From positions 1 through 26,036 of IMG/VR virus record IMGVR_UViG_3300009079_000109: a stretch of 26,036 nucleotides of DNA. The stretch is one strand, 5' to 3'. Shown here piece after piece: positions 15,701-22,732 of the stretch. This DNA is from a virus. The position numbers were made by a program, and so were the translations under genes. Each line of letters starts with the position of its first letter. The stretch's first letter is position 1. The notes beneath the pieces were generated by a model. The model saw only the letters and a program-made list of their open reading frames with translations. It had not been told where the DNA came from and made no database searches.

Positions 15701-16003
15701 ATCTCCAGTGTCATAATTTAACTTTTTTATATCTGCTACTGGGTCAAGAGTGAGTACAGATGCCCCAGATTTTCCTGCGCTTTGTGCGTTTAAAGAAAAA
15801 CTAAAGTCGGTAAAATTAGGAATATGTTCTAACAATGTGTTATCAACACCGTACACATTTAACTCTACGTTACTACCGTTAGGTGTAAATAAACTATTAA
15901 CCTCAAAGGTACCTATAAGCTCTTTTTCTTCTACTGTTATTTTAGAAGGTTGATTAAGGCTCTGTACCTCTAGTTGCTCTATGTTGTATATAAACTTCGC
16001 CAC
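12773..16003 (-). CDS. Large tail/baseplate protein with C-terminal InlB-type repeats (possible gp7 counterpart)
   Basis: 1076 residues. Size and position, shortly after gp6, match T4 gp7 (1032 residues, baseplate wedge), but I see no clear gp7 sequence match. Around residues 550-570, FLMKAKGTERGLRALVNCFG resembles the conserved segment of phage tail protein I/wedge proteins. The N-terminal ~250 residues are beta-rich. Residues 900-1076 contain two tandem ~88-residue units with SGxGxVxVxYP, ATAT, F(R/E)GWY and a final A(Y/R)F, typical of InlB/Listeria-Bacteroides-type repeats found on surface adhesins. The start is GTG at 16003, sharing one base with the TAG stop of the preceding gene; an in-frame TAG two codons upstream and no nearby ATG leave no better choice. 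Confidence 0.72.
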   Translation of the reverse strand: MAKFIYNIEQLEVQSLNQPSKITVEEKELIGTFEVNSLFTPNGSNVELNVYGVDNTLLEHIPNFTDFSFSLNAQSAGKSGASVLTLDPVADIKKLNYDTGDVRLLYRFTNNLYSESQVGGKLFIESISPDGTEIRALSTEVSDKKLREYTNTLKEKLQNSNHISEFNLNFGDNKLGTGLNIDLEETKNGLAVAIKLYEPLNILVNEKFFVEENISDDILYEITTVVQEDVIKVPFLKGPNFSIDSTDDSSQPTEYLNYNELFSYPVSNSYFELYSLFNEKSAEIAIDYSSFENFIHFSSAEERLRNFHYKLQLIESYEEAIGDLNTDASGSSNPYLTTTTGSKESYENLITGIINNFDHYDRYLYFESSSTAWPKTTTKRPHVNYDSSHPSASAWLQSTIVNANNFDVSNFDILTNTIPTFIREDSNNEQYQMFIHMIAHHFDNLWIYFKAVSDKYDTDHRLNFGVSKDLVRDAIESFGVKLYNSNQSKDNLFATFVGENLSTGSERIVSTSLATSASFNSGSTALEHLQPVAKNNYEKEIYKRIYHNLPFLMKAKGTERGLRALVNCFGIPKEILTIKTFGGNKTGEEKFFGPEHFQTSSLYNSGSNQLISGSDKLRLDNTGSIVSGSTLSRYVSIVKSDKKYTDDLPHVEVGFNISRGTDEFIDFKISSSFSIDDYIGDPRNVHEEGYPVLTSMGKNIVNDGYHWNDISDNWEKADFKWDDALSYSKSPKGFIRLLNFFDSSLFKLIKDFVPARAKVDTGVIIKSHKLARSKAKQVEASWESLTETGSVSIGTATGSQGGAFNNRERFNFTTNYDKNFISPIGSVPRNVTDESPMFTGEFSGSLLISTDGEVSSNNSFKKINQPPVSYKITAFNLSSPLPPGCLILITGSYTGEYLIFNTSGSGTVGVSYPVLEGNNSSSINYTVNFDDYEYVAATATTGTGDAFRGWYADTSGSTLITENNNLTIYYIDENVYGNSYHAYFEDITYFISSSGNGQVDVTYPTTASVSNSGIEYINDFEEYSTFTLEATATYPGVFEGWYNVASGGSPLTTSTTLTVTKAYINTNGRTIYARFI
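12776..13306 (-). repeat. Two tandem InlB-like repeats at the C-terminus of the large tail protein
   Basis: Residues 900-990 and 991-1076. Unit 1: SGSGTVGVSYP, VNFDDYEYVAATAT, FRGWYADTSGSTL, HAYFED. Unit 2: SGNGQVDVTYP, INDFEEYSTFTLEATAT, FEGWYNVASGGSPL, YARFI. The order and spacing (G-x-V strand, ATA turn, F-x-GWY, final A-x-F) fit the divergent InlB B-repeat pattern of bacterial adhesins. The two copies are clearly homologous and quite diverged. Confidence 0.65.
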
Positions 16004-16338
16004 TAGCTAGGTGTGTTTGCAGCAATAAGCTGTTGTTGATAACTTAAAATCTCTTCTCTCAATTGAGCTATTTCGTCTAATAAAGGCTGTATTTCATCTG
16101 TGTTTTTATCGAAGTCTACTATTTCTGAGCTTTTCTGTATTAAGTACTGGTGTGAGTTTGTCTCTCCTTCAGGTGGTATATCGTAGTAAAGGTTTTCATA
16201 TTCAACAAAAAACTGTTGTACAGTCAATTGTTCTTCCACTTCTGGTGGTTGAGCAAAAGTCTTAAATGACCTATCTATTACTTTTTCAAAATTATCTTTT
16301 GAAAATACAGTTTTTTTTATTTGTATATCTTTAGACAT
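16003..16338 (-). CDS. Small structural protein with C-terminal coiled coil (function unknown)
   Basis: 111 residues. Begins MSKDIQIKKTVFSKDNFEKV; middle TVQQFFVEYENLYYDIPPEG, then SHQYLIQKSS; the last third (IQPLLDEIAQLREEILSYQQQ) is a heptad-pattern helix that should oligomerise. No catalytic motif. I recognise the general pattern as one that sits beside tail genes in T4-like aquatic phages, without an established function. It overlaps the DNRLRE-like gene before it by eight bases and shares one base with the GTG of the large tail protein. Likely an adaptor or assembly chaperone for that protein. Confidence 0.68.
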   Translation of the reverse strand: MSKDIQIKKTVFSKDNFEKVIDRSFKTFAQPPEVEEQLTVQQFFVEYENLYYDIPPEGETNSHQYLIQKSSEIVDFDKNTDEIQPLLDEIAQLREEILSYQQQLIAANTPS

Positions 16339-17383
16339 TCTTCACTACTTTAAAAATATTATTTTGGTCTAAAACAGTAGTACTCCCAGCTAAAGTAGTT
16401 TTTATAAGAAGTCTGTAGTACCTTTCAGGTTGTAGAGTATCCATATAAAGATCAAAATAACTACTGGTATTGTCTGCACTTATTTTAGTATATGTTGTAT
16501 CAAAATCAACTATCATATTACCACTAAATTCGTCTTTTATCGCCCAGTAAGAATCTTGGGGTAAAGCATATTCTGTAAGGTAAATAGAGGATGTTGTAAA
16601 TTCTCTAGCTGGGTATTTAGGTCTAGCAGAAACTCTAAATCTAGATACGTCTGAGTTATTATATTTTTCTTTATTGTTCTTTATTGAAATAGTAGCTACA
16701 TCTGTACTTAGAGTAGATAATGTTGTACTGTAAGTTGAATCATCCCATTTAAACTCTAAAAACGGTTTGAATATTGTAGAACTGTCGCTACTAAAGTACT
16801 TTAAAGAGATAGATTGAGATGTATAATTTTCAAAACTATCTTGGAGTTTCACTATTATACCGTTGTTAGACAGGCTACTGCTATAAGTTTGCTCAACTAT
16901 ACCGGTAACGTCAATACTTATATCATGATTAGAATCTAAAGTATGCAACTGAGATCCAGAATAACTACTTGTTAAGAAGTCACAACCTTGATTATCCCAT
17001 TCAGCAATTGCGGCATTTTTATATTTCCACGATGTTCCTGTTCTATTTACAGGAGAGTCAGCAAGTCTTCCTGTTCCGGAAGTCCATGAGCTAGAAATAG
17101 GATAAGCATATAATGTGTATTCGGAAGGTAGTTCCGATGCATCTGCAATATATAGATTTAAGCTAGCGCTAAATCCTCCGGTGACTTTTTCTTCTAAGGT
17201 AGAAGATATTTCACTAGAGTAAAATTGAAGTAACATTCTCTTTGTTCTACCAATTTGGTTAATGTCAGGATATCCTCCTACTTCTAATATTTGATCTTTA
17301 CCTGCATTACCATACAATCCGGCTGCTGATGGTTCTGACCAGATAGTAGTATCTTTTTCTGGGTTAATTCTATATATTGCCAT
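16331..17383 (-). CDS. DNRLRE-domain-like tail protein
   Basis: 350 residues. The first ~230 residues follow the pattern of the DNRLRE/carbohydrate-binding-like fold: an opening with DTTIWSEPSAAGLYGNAGKD, an RMLLQFYSSE strand, a long beta region with YTLYAYPISSSWTSGTGR, and a closing strand with FLEFKWDD. The remaining ~120 residues (ISIKNNKEKYNNSDVSRFRV and RYYRLLIKTT) look like a fibronectin-type or other beta sandwich. Similar domains sit on secreted surface proteins and several phage tail genes. Coming directly after gp6, it is probably a baseplate-peripheral component that may contact the host. Sequence-level family call is moderate. Confidence 0.65.
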   Translation of the reverse strand: MAIYRINPEKDTTIWSEPSAAGLYGNAGKDQILEVGGYPDINQIGRTKRMLLQFYSSEISSTLEEKVTGGFSASLNLYIADASELPSEYTLYAYPISSSWTSGTGRLADSPVNRTGTSWKYKNAAIAEWDNQGCDFLTSSYSGSQLHTLDSNHDISIDVTGIVEQTYSSSLSNNGIIVKLQDSFENYTSQSISLKYFSSDSSTIFKPFLEFKWDDSTYSTTLSTLSTDVATISIKNNKEKYNNSDVSRFRVSARPKYPAREFTTSSIYLTEYALPQDSYWAIKDEFSGNMIVDFDTTYTKISADNTSSYFDLYMDTLQPERYYRLLIKTTLAGSTTVLDQNNIFKVVKNV

Positions 17384-17384
17384 C

Positions 17385-19190
17385 TTATAAAGTTGTTACT
17401 CTTCCTTCTATATCAATATCGGGATATTTAACTTCGAATATACTAGGATCATAAGAGGGGTATACTATATTATCTTTAGTAGCACCTTCTGTATCGTAAG
17501 CATACTGCGAGTAGTTACCTCCTGCCTTATTGCTAATTCTAATACTTTTTACTGTCTGTACACCTTTTATTTGGTCAAGAACTGTGAAGAGATTAGATAG
17601 GTTAATAGGTTGATTAATGTTCCAATTTTTTATGTTAAAAAACTCTTTTACTGCATTTGTACAGTTAAGCAATACATCTCTGGATGCATAATTAGGTATA
17701 GTCAAAACATCAAACTTTACTCCTATATTAATAACGAAAGCGTCTTTTATATCTACAGCGTCAGTTAACAACATGTACTGTGATAAATAAGTCTTTAAGT
17801 TAGTTTTAAGAGTGATATTAGGAGTAATTAATTTTTGTTCGTTATCAAATGCTAAAGTATATACAGATAAAGCAAGTGGGTTAATATCTAACATGCTTGA
17901 GGCGTTAGCTATATTTTCTTTGGTAACGTACGCTTTAGCAATTGAACCAAAGCGAGTAGGGAGAGAAAGAGATCTTACTGTATAGTCTTGTAGTGTTACA
18001 GTTCGTTTTTGTTCTGCAAAAGAACGTAAAGCATTTTGTCTTAATTCCTCTACTGTATCTCCGTCTTTACCTCCTGAGGCAGGTTTAAGGTTAGTTACAG
18101 CTAAAGTGTTAATATATGTATCATCTGTGACTTGAGTACTTATAGTATTTTTACTTGTAATACTTCCTGCAGGACAATTAGCTTGTACGCCTCCTCCGAC
18201 AACGTACTTAATAGTAAGTGTAGTATTGTTTGGTGCTAATCCGTAAGTTCTTGTAAATAAGAAGTTAGATGGATCGTATGCAGTATCTATTTTATCTACT
18301 CTATCCTGAGTAGTAAACTTTTCGATCTCTGTTGGATCTGGTAAGAACTCTCTATCCAAAGCTGTAGATACTCCTGCACCGAATTGAATTTGTAATACAC
18401 CTTTAGAGGTAAACCTTGTTACGTACCTTCTAGGTACCGTCTTTACTTTAAGTATAGAAGGTGTTAAGTTGTTATCTGAGTTATTATTGGCTTCTTCTAC
18501 ATAAACTGTATCTTGACCTAAAAAAGGAACTTCTGTCCACTCATTTCCGTCGCTGTCAGTAATAGAAAGTACATTTAAAATATCTGTATCATCTACTTCT
18601 ACAGTAGTATATTTTTCAGCAGTAGTAAAAGTTCTGGTTAAGGTTTTTATTTCTCCTGAAAAAGCTTTAGTAGTCTTAGTTAAGTTAAATAATCTAGGTA
18701 CTCCTGCAGGTGCATCTTCTATTGTTATTTCTGTAGGATCATATGAGCTTGAAAATTTAAAGTCTACAGCATTAGTAGATATAAAGGATGTATTACCTGT
18801 AGTAGTTGACTTAAAAGTAGAATTTTCATTTAACTTTAATGCTTGATCCCAGTTAGGTAATCCTGCTATAGCTCCTATTTGTTGAGTAACTGTTAACTCT
18901 ACTTCTGATGCTGATGATACCTTTGGTCTGTATCCCATCATATACGCTAGGGTATATAAATTAGATGGGTTTTGAGCGTGCTGTAAGAATGTTTCTTGTA
19001 GTTGAGTATCTTGATAGAAGGATAATACATCACCAATATAGGCAGACATTTCAATAAACATCATACCAGGGGATGTTTCAGAGAAGTCATTATAAGTGTC
19101 TGGAAAGTAGTTTTTAGCAAACTCTTCTAATTGGGATTTAAAATCACCAAATTCTCTACCTATATATTTTATATCTTTTTGTGAGGCCAT
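17385..19190 (-). CDS. Baseplate wedge protein gp6 (baseplate J-like)
   Basis: 601 residues (T4 gp6 is 660). The N-terminus has the expected NDFSETSPGMMFIEMSAYIG and LSFYQDTQLQETFLQHAQNP, then LAYMMGYRPK, the start of the gp6/gpJ family. The C-terminal portion with VEELRQNALRSFAEQKRTVT, LQDYTVRSL and a domain of the GVxFDVL type also fits the J family. In T4, gp6 dimers form the inner ring of the baseplate that links wedges and drives sheath contraction. It sits next to gp25 (one-base stop/start overlap), its physical partner, supporting the identification. Confidence 0.88.
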   Translation of the reverse strand: MASQKDIKYIGREFGDFKSQLEEFAKNYFPDTYNDFSETSPGMMFIEMSAYIGDVLSFYQDTQLQETFLQHAQNPSNLYTLAYMMGYRPKVSSASEVELTVTQQIGAIAGLPNWDQALKLNENSTFKSTTTGNTSFISTNAVDFKFSSSYDPTEITIEDAPAGVPRLFNLTKTTKAFSGEIKTLTRTFTTAEKYTTVEVDDTDILNVLSITDSDGNEWTEVPFLGQDTVYVEEANNNSDNNLTPSILKVKTVPRRYVTRFTSKGVLQIQFGAGVSTALDREFLPDPTEIEKFTTQDRVDKIDTAYDPSNFLFTRTYGLAPNNTTLTIKYVVGGGVQANCPAGSITSKNTISTQVTDDTYINTLAVTNLKPASGGKDGDTVEELRQNALRSFAEQKRTVTLQDYTVRSLSLPTRFGSIAKAYVTKENIANASSMLDINPLALSVYTLAFDNEQKLITPNITLKTNLKTYLSQYMLLTDAVDIKDAFVINIGVKFDVLTIPNYASRDVLLNCTNAVKEFFNIKNWNINQPINLSNLFTVLDQIKGVQTVKSIRISNKAGGNYSQYAYDTEGATKDNIVYPSYDPSIFEVKYPDIDIEGRVTTL

Positions 19191-19600
19191 TATTGTTCAA
19201 AATTTAAGACTACTTCATCATCTATATTAGTATCTCTAACTTTATATTTCATAGCAAATTGTACTGTATTAGAGTCTGGGATTCCGTTTGTAGTTATTTC
19301 TGTAGGTTCAACAGTAGGAAAATAATAAGCTAAATCTGCTTTTATCTGTGCATCTATCTGTTTTACTTTATCTTCGGTTAGTTGATCAAAAAGTAAGTTT
19401 CGAAGTCCGTTGCCAAAGTCTACGTTTAGGTACCTTTCTCCTCTAGAAGTTAAAAAAAAATTTATCAAGTTAGTCTTTATAGCTTCACTAGTAGTAAAAG
19501 TAGAGTTAAATACAGCTGTACCTGAGAAAGGTAGTTTAACTCCTACTGCTTTTCTAGGTTGTAAATCTAACGGGTTTATTTTTTTAACTTCAAATGCCAT
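19190..19600 (-). CDS. Baseplate wedge protein gp25
   Basis: 136 residues (T4 gp25 is 132). Pattern of the gp25/lysozyme-like baseplate family: KLPFSGTAVFNSTFTTSEAI, FFLTSRGERYLNVDFGNGLR, then LFDQLTEDKV. The R-G-E-R segment with nearby Asp/Asn is the family hallmark. The protein is structural in T4, attaching gp6 and seeding the sheath; despite the lysozyme label no wall-cleaving role is implied. It lies between a small helical protein and gp6, in the same order as in many contractile-tail clusters. Confidence 0.9.
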   Translation of the reverse strand: MAFEVKKINPLDLQPRKAVGVKLPFSGTAVFNSTFTTSEAIKTNLINFFLTSRGERYLNVDFGNGLRNLLFDQLTEDKVKQIDAQIKADLAYYFPTVEPTEITTNGIPDSNTVQFAMKYKVRDTNIDDEVVLNFEQ

Positions 19601-20007
19601 TAAGCTCCTGATCTTGTTTTATCTTTTTCTATCGATTTATCTAATATTGCTTTTGCTTTTTGAGGATCGAATCCGGGTATAGTACTTAGATCTAATCCTG
19701 CTCCACCGCCGCCTGTTATCTGCCTTTGTGCAAAGTTTGGTGCTTTCGTTGAATCGAAATTACCTATACTTCTAAAATCCTCATTGGTCATATCTGCTTT
19801 TGTAGCAGATAACATTTCATCTAAGGATTTTCTACCGGTAGCTGGAGTAGACCATTTAAGGTTGCTCCCTTTAGGTTCAGGTATAGCTTGCATTTTAGTT
19901 GGAGTAGAAGCTATTTTAACAGCTTCATTCATTACTTCTTGTAACTCCTCCTTAACAGCAGCTCTTACTTCTTCACGAATTATCTTACGTAGTTGGTCGA
20001 GTTTCAT
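19600..20007 (-). CDS. Small helical virion-associated protein (function unknown)
   Basis: 135 residues. It opens with a charged amphipathic helix, MKLDQLRKIIREEVRAAVKE, followed by EELQEVMNEAV, then a Pro/Ser/Thr-rich linker and a central LDEMLSATKADMTNEDF, and ends in IPGFDPQKAKAILDKSI. No family name can be given. The opening recalls the MKLSKIILE leader of the small proteins at 2477-2961, and I-R-E (residues 10-12) would fit a hydrophobic-x-Glu protease site, although here it could simply be a helix. The ATG is preceded by a TATTTATATAT element at 20011-20019. Confidence 0.6.
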   Translation of the reverse strand: MKLDQLRKIIREEVRAAVKEELQEVMNEAVKIASTPTKMQAIPEPKGSNLKWSTPATGRKSLDEMLSATKADMTNEDFRSIGNFDSTKAPNFAQRQITGGGGAGLDLSTIPGFDPQKAKAILDKSIEKDKTRSGA

Positions 20008-20010
20008 ATA

Positions 20011-20019
20011 TATAAATAG
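20011..20019 (-). promoter_or_regulatory. Candidate late promoter element CTATTTATA
   Basis: The minus strand reads CTATTTATA in a 17-base gap before the gene at 20007, with the ATG only three bases further on. If this is a promoter, transcription would begin at or just inside the start codon, giving a leaderless message. Shares TATTTATA with the elements at 11775-11788 and 22717-22730. Weakest of the three. Confidence 0.25.
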
Positions 20020-20024
20020 TTTAG

Positions 20025-21188
20025 TTATGGAAGTTGATTATCAATTCTAAATTTTATTTCTTTTAATAGTACTTCAGTAGAAGAACTGAAAGATTTTTGT
20101 CCTTTAAATTTTACTATTCCGGATATAGTAGTTGCAATAGCAAATCTTCTAGGAGCTATATCTGGAGAGTTTGGATCATTTATTATTTCTAAGGAATATG
20201 TTTGTCCATCTGGTCCAGTATGGTAAAATTTACTGTCGTCTATAGTCTCTGCTTTGGGAGTAGTTTTAAAGGTATTTAAAAATCCTTTTATATTTTCTTT
20301 TGCAATAGAGGATAAATTACTATCATTAAGGGAATTAAGAGATGATAATAAAGAGTTTGAAGTATCGGTTTGAATATTGCTCAATGTTTTCCAGGGCCCT
20401 ACTCCTGGTGGTCCTGTTTCTCTTCCTCCATCTATATTAGAAGTATGGTCTTTTAAGCAACTCCATTTCTCCCCGTCATACTTTACATTTTCATCTTTTA
20501 AATACTCAACACCATTCAACCATTTTCCTCTAAATCGTTTACTTGGTGATTCATCGAAAAAGTCTCTATTAGAATTTTCTAATGTATAATTTCCTTGATT
20601 GTTGTAAATTCCAATAGTGGTTAACTCTTCAACTGTAATATTTCCTTTTTCAATTTCATCTTCTAATACTGCTCCTAGCTCACATACTTTTAACGCACTA
20701 TCAGCTCTATCAAGAATTCGTTCTATCGAATTTAATGTTGTACCTGGTGTGTCTAATACTACCTCAATAGACTTTATTATTTCATCTATTTGCTTTATAA
20801 ACTCTTTAAGTAAATGTAAAACGTCTGCATACTTAGTTGTAATATTAATTGGTAGACCAATACCGGGAGGTACTGCTTGAGGTATAGGTAAGGATAGTAT
20901 TATTTTTAGAGCAGCTTTAAACCCTCCTAAGGGGGCTTTTAATTTTTTAGGTAATTTTTTAAACTTAGAAAGTTTGCCAGATATACTACCTATGGCAGCA
21001 TCTAACTGAGCTTTCTGTTGTCTTAGTCTTTTAAGATCGTTAGATTTTGGACATCCTTGTTTGTTAAGGTTATTTACTATGTCATTTGCTTTCTTAAGAA
21101 CTTGTGCAGTAATCTGTCCTTGCAGTTTTCCAACTATTTTAGCTGTTGCTCCTCCTAATCCGCTCTCTGGTATATTTACGTAAGGCAT
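20025..21188 (-). CDS. Virion structural protein with embedded carbohydrate-binding-like module
   Basis: 387 residues. Residues 1-190 are helical and basic, with a hydrophobic Pro-rich segment around 98-125 (SLPIPQAVPPGIGLPINI). Residues ~219-269 look like a small chitin/carbohydrate-binding module (CBM5/12-type): FRGKWLNGVEYLKDENVKYD, then GEKWSCLKDHTS, then GPPGVGPWKTLS, with the aromatic W-Y-Y-W-W spacing of that family. The remainder is Ser/Asn-rich and beta-strand-forming. Its position between the hub (21188) and gp25 suggests a central baseplate or hub component carrying a glycan-contacting loop. The overall family is unnamed to me. Confidence 0.65.
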   Translation of the reverse strand: MPYVNIPESGLGGATAKIVGKLQGQITAQVLKKANDIVNNLNKQGCPKSNDLKRLRQQKAQLDAAIGSISGKLSKFKKLPKKLKAPLGGFKAALKIILSLPIPQAVPPGIGLPINITTKYADVLHLLKEFIKQIDEIIKSIEVVLDTPGTTLNSIERILDRADSALKVCELGAVLEDEIEKGNITVEELTTIGIYNNQGNYTLENSNRDFFDESPSKRFRGKWLNGVEYLKDENVKYDGEKWSCLKDHTSNIDGGRETGPPGVGPWKTLSNIQTDTSNSLLSSLNSLNDSNLSSIAKENIKGFLNTFKTTPKAETIDDSKFYHTGPDGQTYSLEIINDPNSPDIAPRRFAIATTISGIVKFKGQKSFSSSTEVLLKEIKFRIDNQLP

Positions 21189-22348
21189 TATTCTGTGTAT
21201 ACTTTTTTAGATAGTAACTCTTTTAAAAGGTTTCTTAACTGAGGAATAATAGGTAGTACAGCATTACTTGTTGCGATCATTTTAGCTACGAAAGCAGGAG
21301 GTGCGGGTGGTGCTGTGGCCATACCTTTTACAATAGTTTCAAATTGAGATAAATGATCGTCCATCCAAGCTATTGAAGTTTCACCTAAAAGTACAGGCTC
21401 TTTTTCTTTAAAGGCTTGTGTACCTAAATATAGTTTCTTAGCATCTAATCCTACATAATCATCAGCATCTATACCTATAGCTTTTGCGTTTAACCCAATG
21501 CCTTCGGTAGCAGATATAAAAGCACCTTCTTCTTTAGCGTTAAAATAAAGTCTACCAGAGTTAATAATAACCTGGTTACCTTTAAACTGATCTGCTTTCT
21601 CTGGCTCTTCTTCCCAAGCATCTCTTTTTTCATGAGCTTGTTTCAATTCAAAAGTATGATCAGCACCAATGTATACAGAAGATGGATCTTCATTTATATC
21701 TTCTACTATAGGATCGATAGCGTTAGGAGGTTCTTTTAATCCATTAGATAGTATGATATAAGGACTCCCGTTATTACTATCATCGGTAAATGTATTTAAA
21801 GTATGTTTAGTCCCTCCAAACCTTATTTTATTACCATGCCTGCCTTCTACTATAACGTCCCCTGGAAATATCTGCAGTGGGGAAGTAGCTTCTGATTCTT
21901 CAAAATCTTCTCCTAAATCTGCACCACTTCTAGCTTGATCTTCAAATTGAATAACATCAGGATAAGCATTGTGATGTGGGTGATTCCAGAGCGGTACAGC
22001 TTTTGTCCAGTATATTTTTTTTGCAGTAGTTACTTCTGTTCTTTCTTCTGATGGAAGAGTTTGGAGTACTACTATTTCGTTCTTAAGAGGAGGTCTAATA
22101 ACACCTCTTTCTCCGCAATATGCAAATTTTAAAGTCTGTAGTTCATCTTCTACAGAACTCATATCTAATTCACGGTAGAATACTCCATTAAGAGCTTGAG
22201 TCTTTCCTAATGTTTCATAATCAGGATGAGAGTCGTCTAATATAATATCAACAACTCTACCAAAATTAGTTCCTCCTGTTGAGCTGCCCGCGGTTGATGC
22301 GATTGCTCCTCCTCTACTGGAATTACGAAGAGTGTTTCTAATCGCCAT
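21188..22348 (-). CDS. Baseplate hub/spike protein, gp5-like, without lysozyme domain
   Basis: 386 residues. An N-terminal OB-fold-like segment (NFGRVVDIILDDSHPDYETL, later NEIVVLQTLPS) is followed by IFPGDVIVEGRHGNKIRFGG, the characteristic gp5 entry to the beta-helix. Then come strands with INSGRLYFNAKEEGAFISA, TEGIGLNAKAIGIDADDYVG and LDAKKLYLG, an intertwined beta-helix spike. A helical C-terminus follows. T4 gp5 is 575 residues and has a lysozyme domain between the OB fold and the helix; none is seen here, as in cyanophage gp5 proteins. The protein is expected to sit at the tip of the tail tube and puncture the outer membrane. It overlaps the acidic protein upstream by 11 bases. Confidence 0.82.
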   Translation of the reverse strand: MAIRNTLRNSSRGGAIASTAGSSTGGTNFGRVVDIILDDSHPDYETLGKTQALNGVFYRELDMSSVEDELQTLKFAYCGERGVIRPPLKNEIVVLQTLPSEERTEVTTAKKIYWTKAVPLWNHPHHNAYPDVIQFEDQARSGADLGEDFEESEATSPLQIFPGDVIVEGRHGNKIRFGGTKHTLNTFTDDSNNGSPYIILSNGLKEPPNAIDPIVEDINEDPSSVYIGADHTFELKQAHEKRDAWEEEPEKADQFKGNQVIINSGRLYFNAKEEGAFISATEGIGLNAKAIGIDADDYVGLDAKKLYLGTQAFKEKEPVLLGETSIAWMDDHLSQFETIVKGMATAPPAPPAFVAKMIATSNAVLPIIPQLRNLLKELLSKKVYTE

Positions 22349-22706
22349 CTTCTTCTTTATCTTTTTCTACATCTTCAACTTGCTTATCAAGAGCTTCTGA
22401 TTCCTCTAATAAATCCTGTAGATCTGAGAAGTCAAATTCTCCTCCCTCTCCTTTAGCTTGGGCTGATTCTATACGTTGTATTACCGTCGCTAACTTAATT
22501 AAATGTTCGTCATTCTTTACACCTATCTCCATATATTCCTTTATCATAGGAACAATGAGAGTTGCGTCTCCAATGTTTTCTATAAGTGGCTTTAACTCAC
22601 CGATTAGAGACTTTACTTGTACTTTAGTCTCCTTTGAATTGTCGTAAATTTCGCCGAATAGATCGGATAGAGTTTTACCGCTAAAGATTTCTTTATCTAA
22701 ACCCAT
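22338..22706 (-). CDS. Small acidic protein (function unknown)
   Basis: 122 residues. A helical domain (SGKTLSDLFGEIYDNSKETK, LIGELKPLIENIGDATLIVP, MIKEYMEIGVKNDEHLIKLA) is followed by an acidic tail (LLEESEALDKQVEDVEKDKE, then EDGD). The pattern recurs in T4-like aquatic phages with no assigned role. It is the first gene of the structural block and follows a 26-base gap with the candidate late promoter. The strongly acidic C-terminus could contact a basic partner; being first in the hub operon, it might be an assembly factor. It is unlikely to be gp33, the late coactivator, as nothing in the sequence supports that. Confidence 0.65.
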   Translation of the reverse strand: MGLDKEIFSGKTLSDLFGEIYDNSKETKVQVKSLIGELKPLIENIGDATLIVPMIKEYMEIGVKNDEHLIKLATVIQRIESAQAKGEGGEFDFSDLQDLLEESEALDKQVEDVEKDKEEDGD

Positions 22707-22716
22707 AATAAAAATA

Positions 22717-22730
22717 GTTTATTATAAATA
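22717..22730 (-). promoter_or_regulatory. Candidate late promoter element TATTTATAATAAAC
   Basis: Identical 14-base element to that at 11775-11788, again in a gap between genes and 10 bases from the following ATG (22706). It stands between the stop of the late sigma-factor gene and the first structural gene, exactly where a late promoter would be expected. A TATAAT lies just upstream (CTTATAATC). Confidence 0.4.
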
Positions 22731-22732
22731 GA

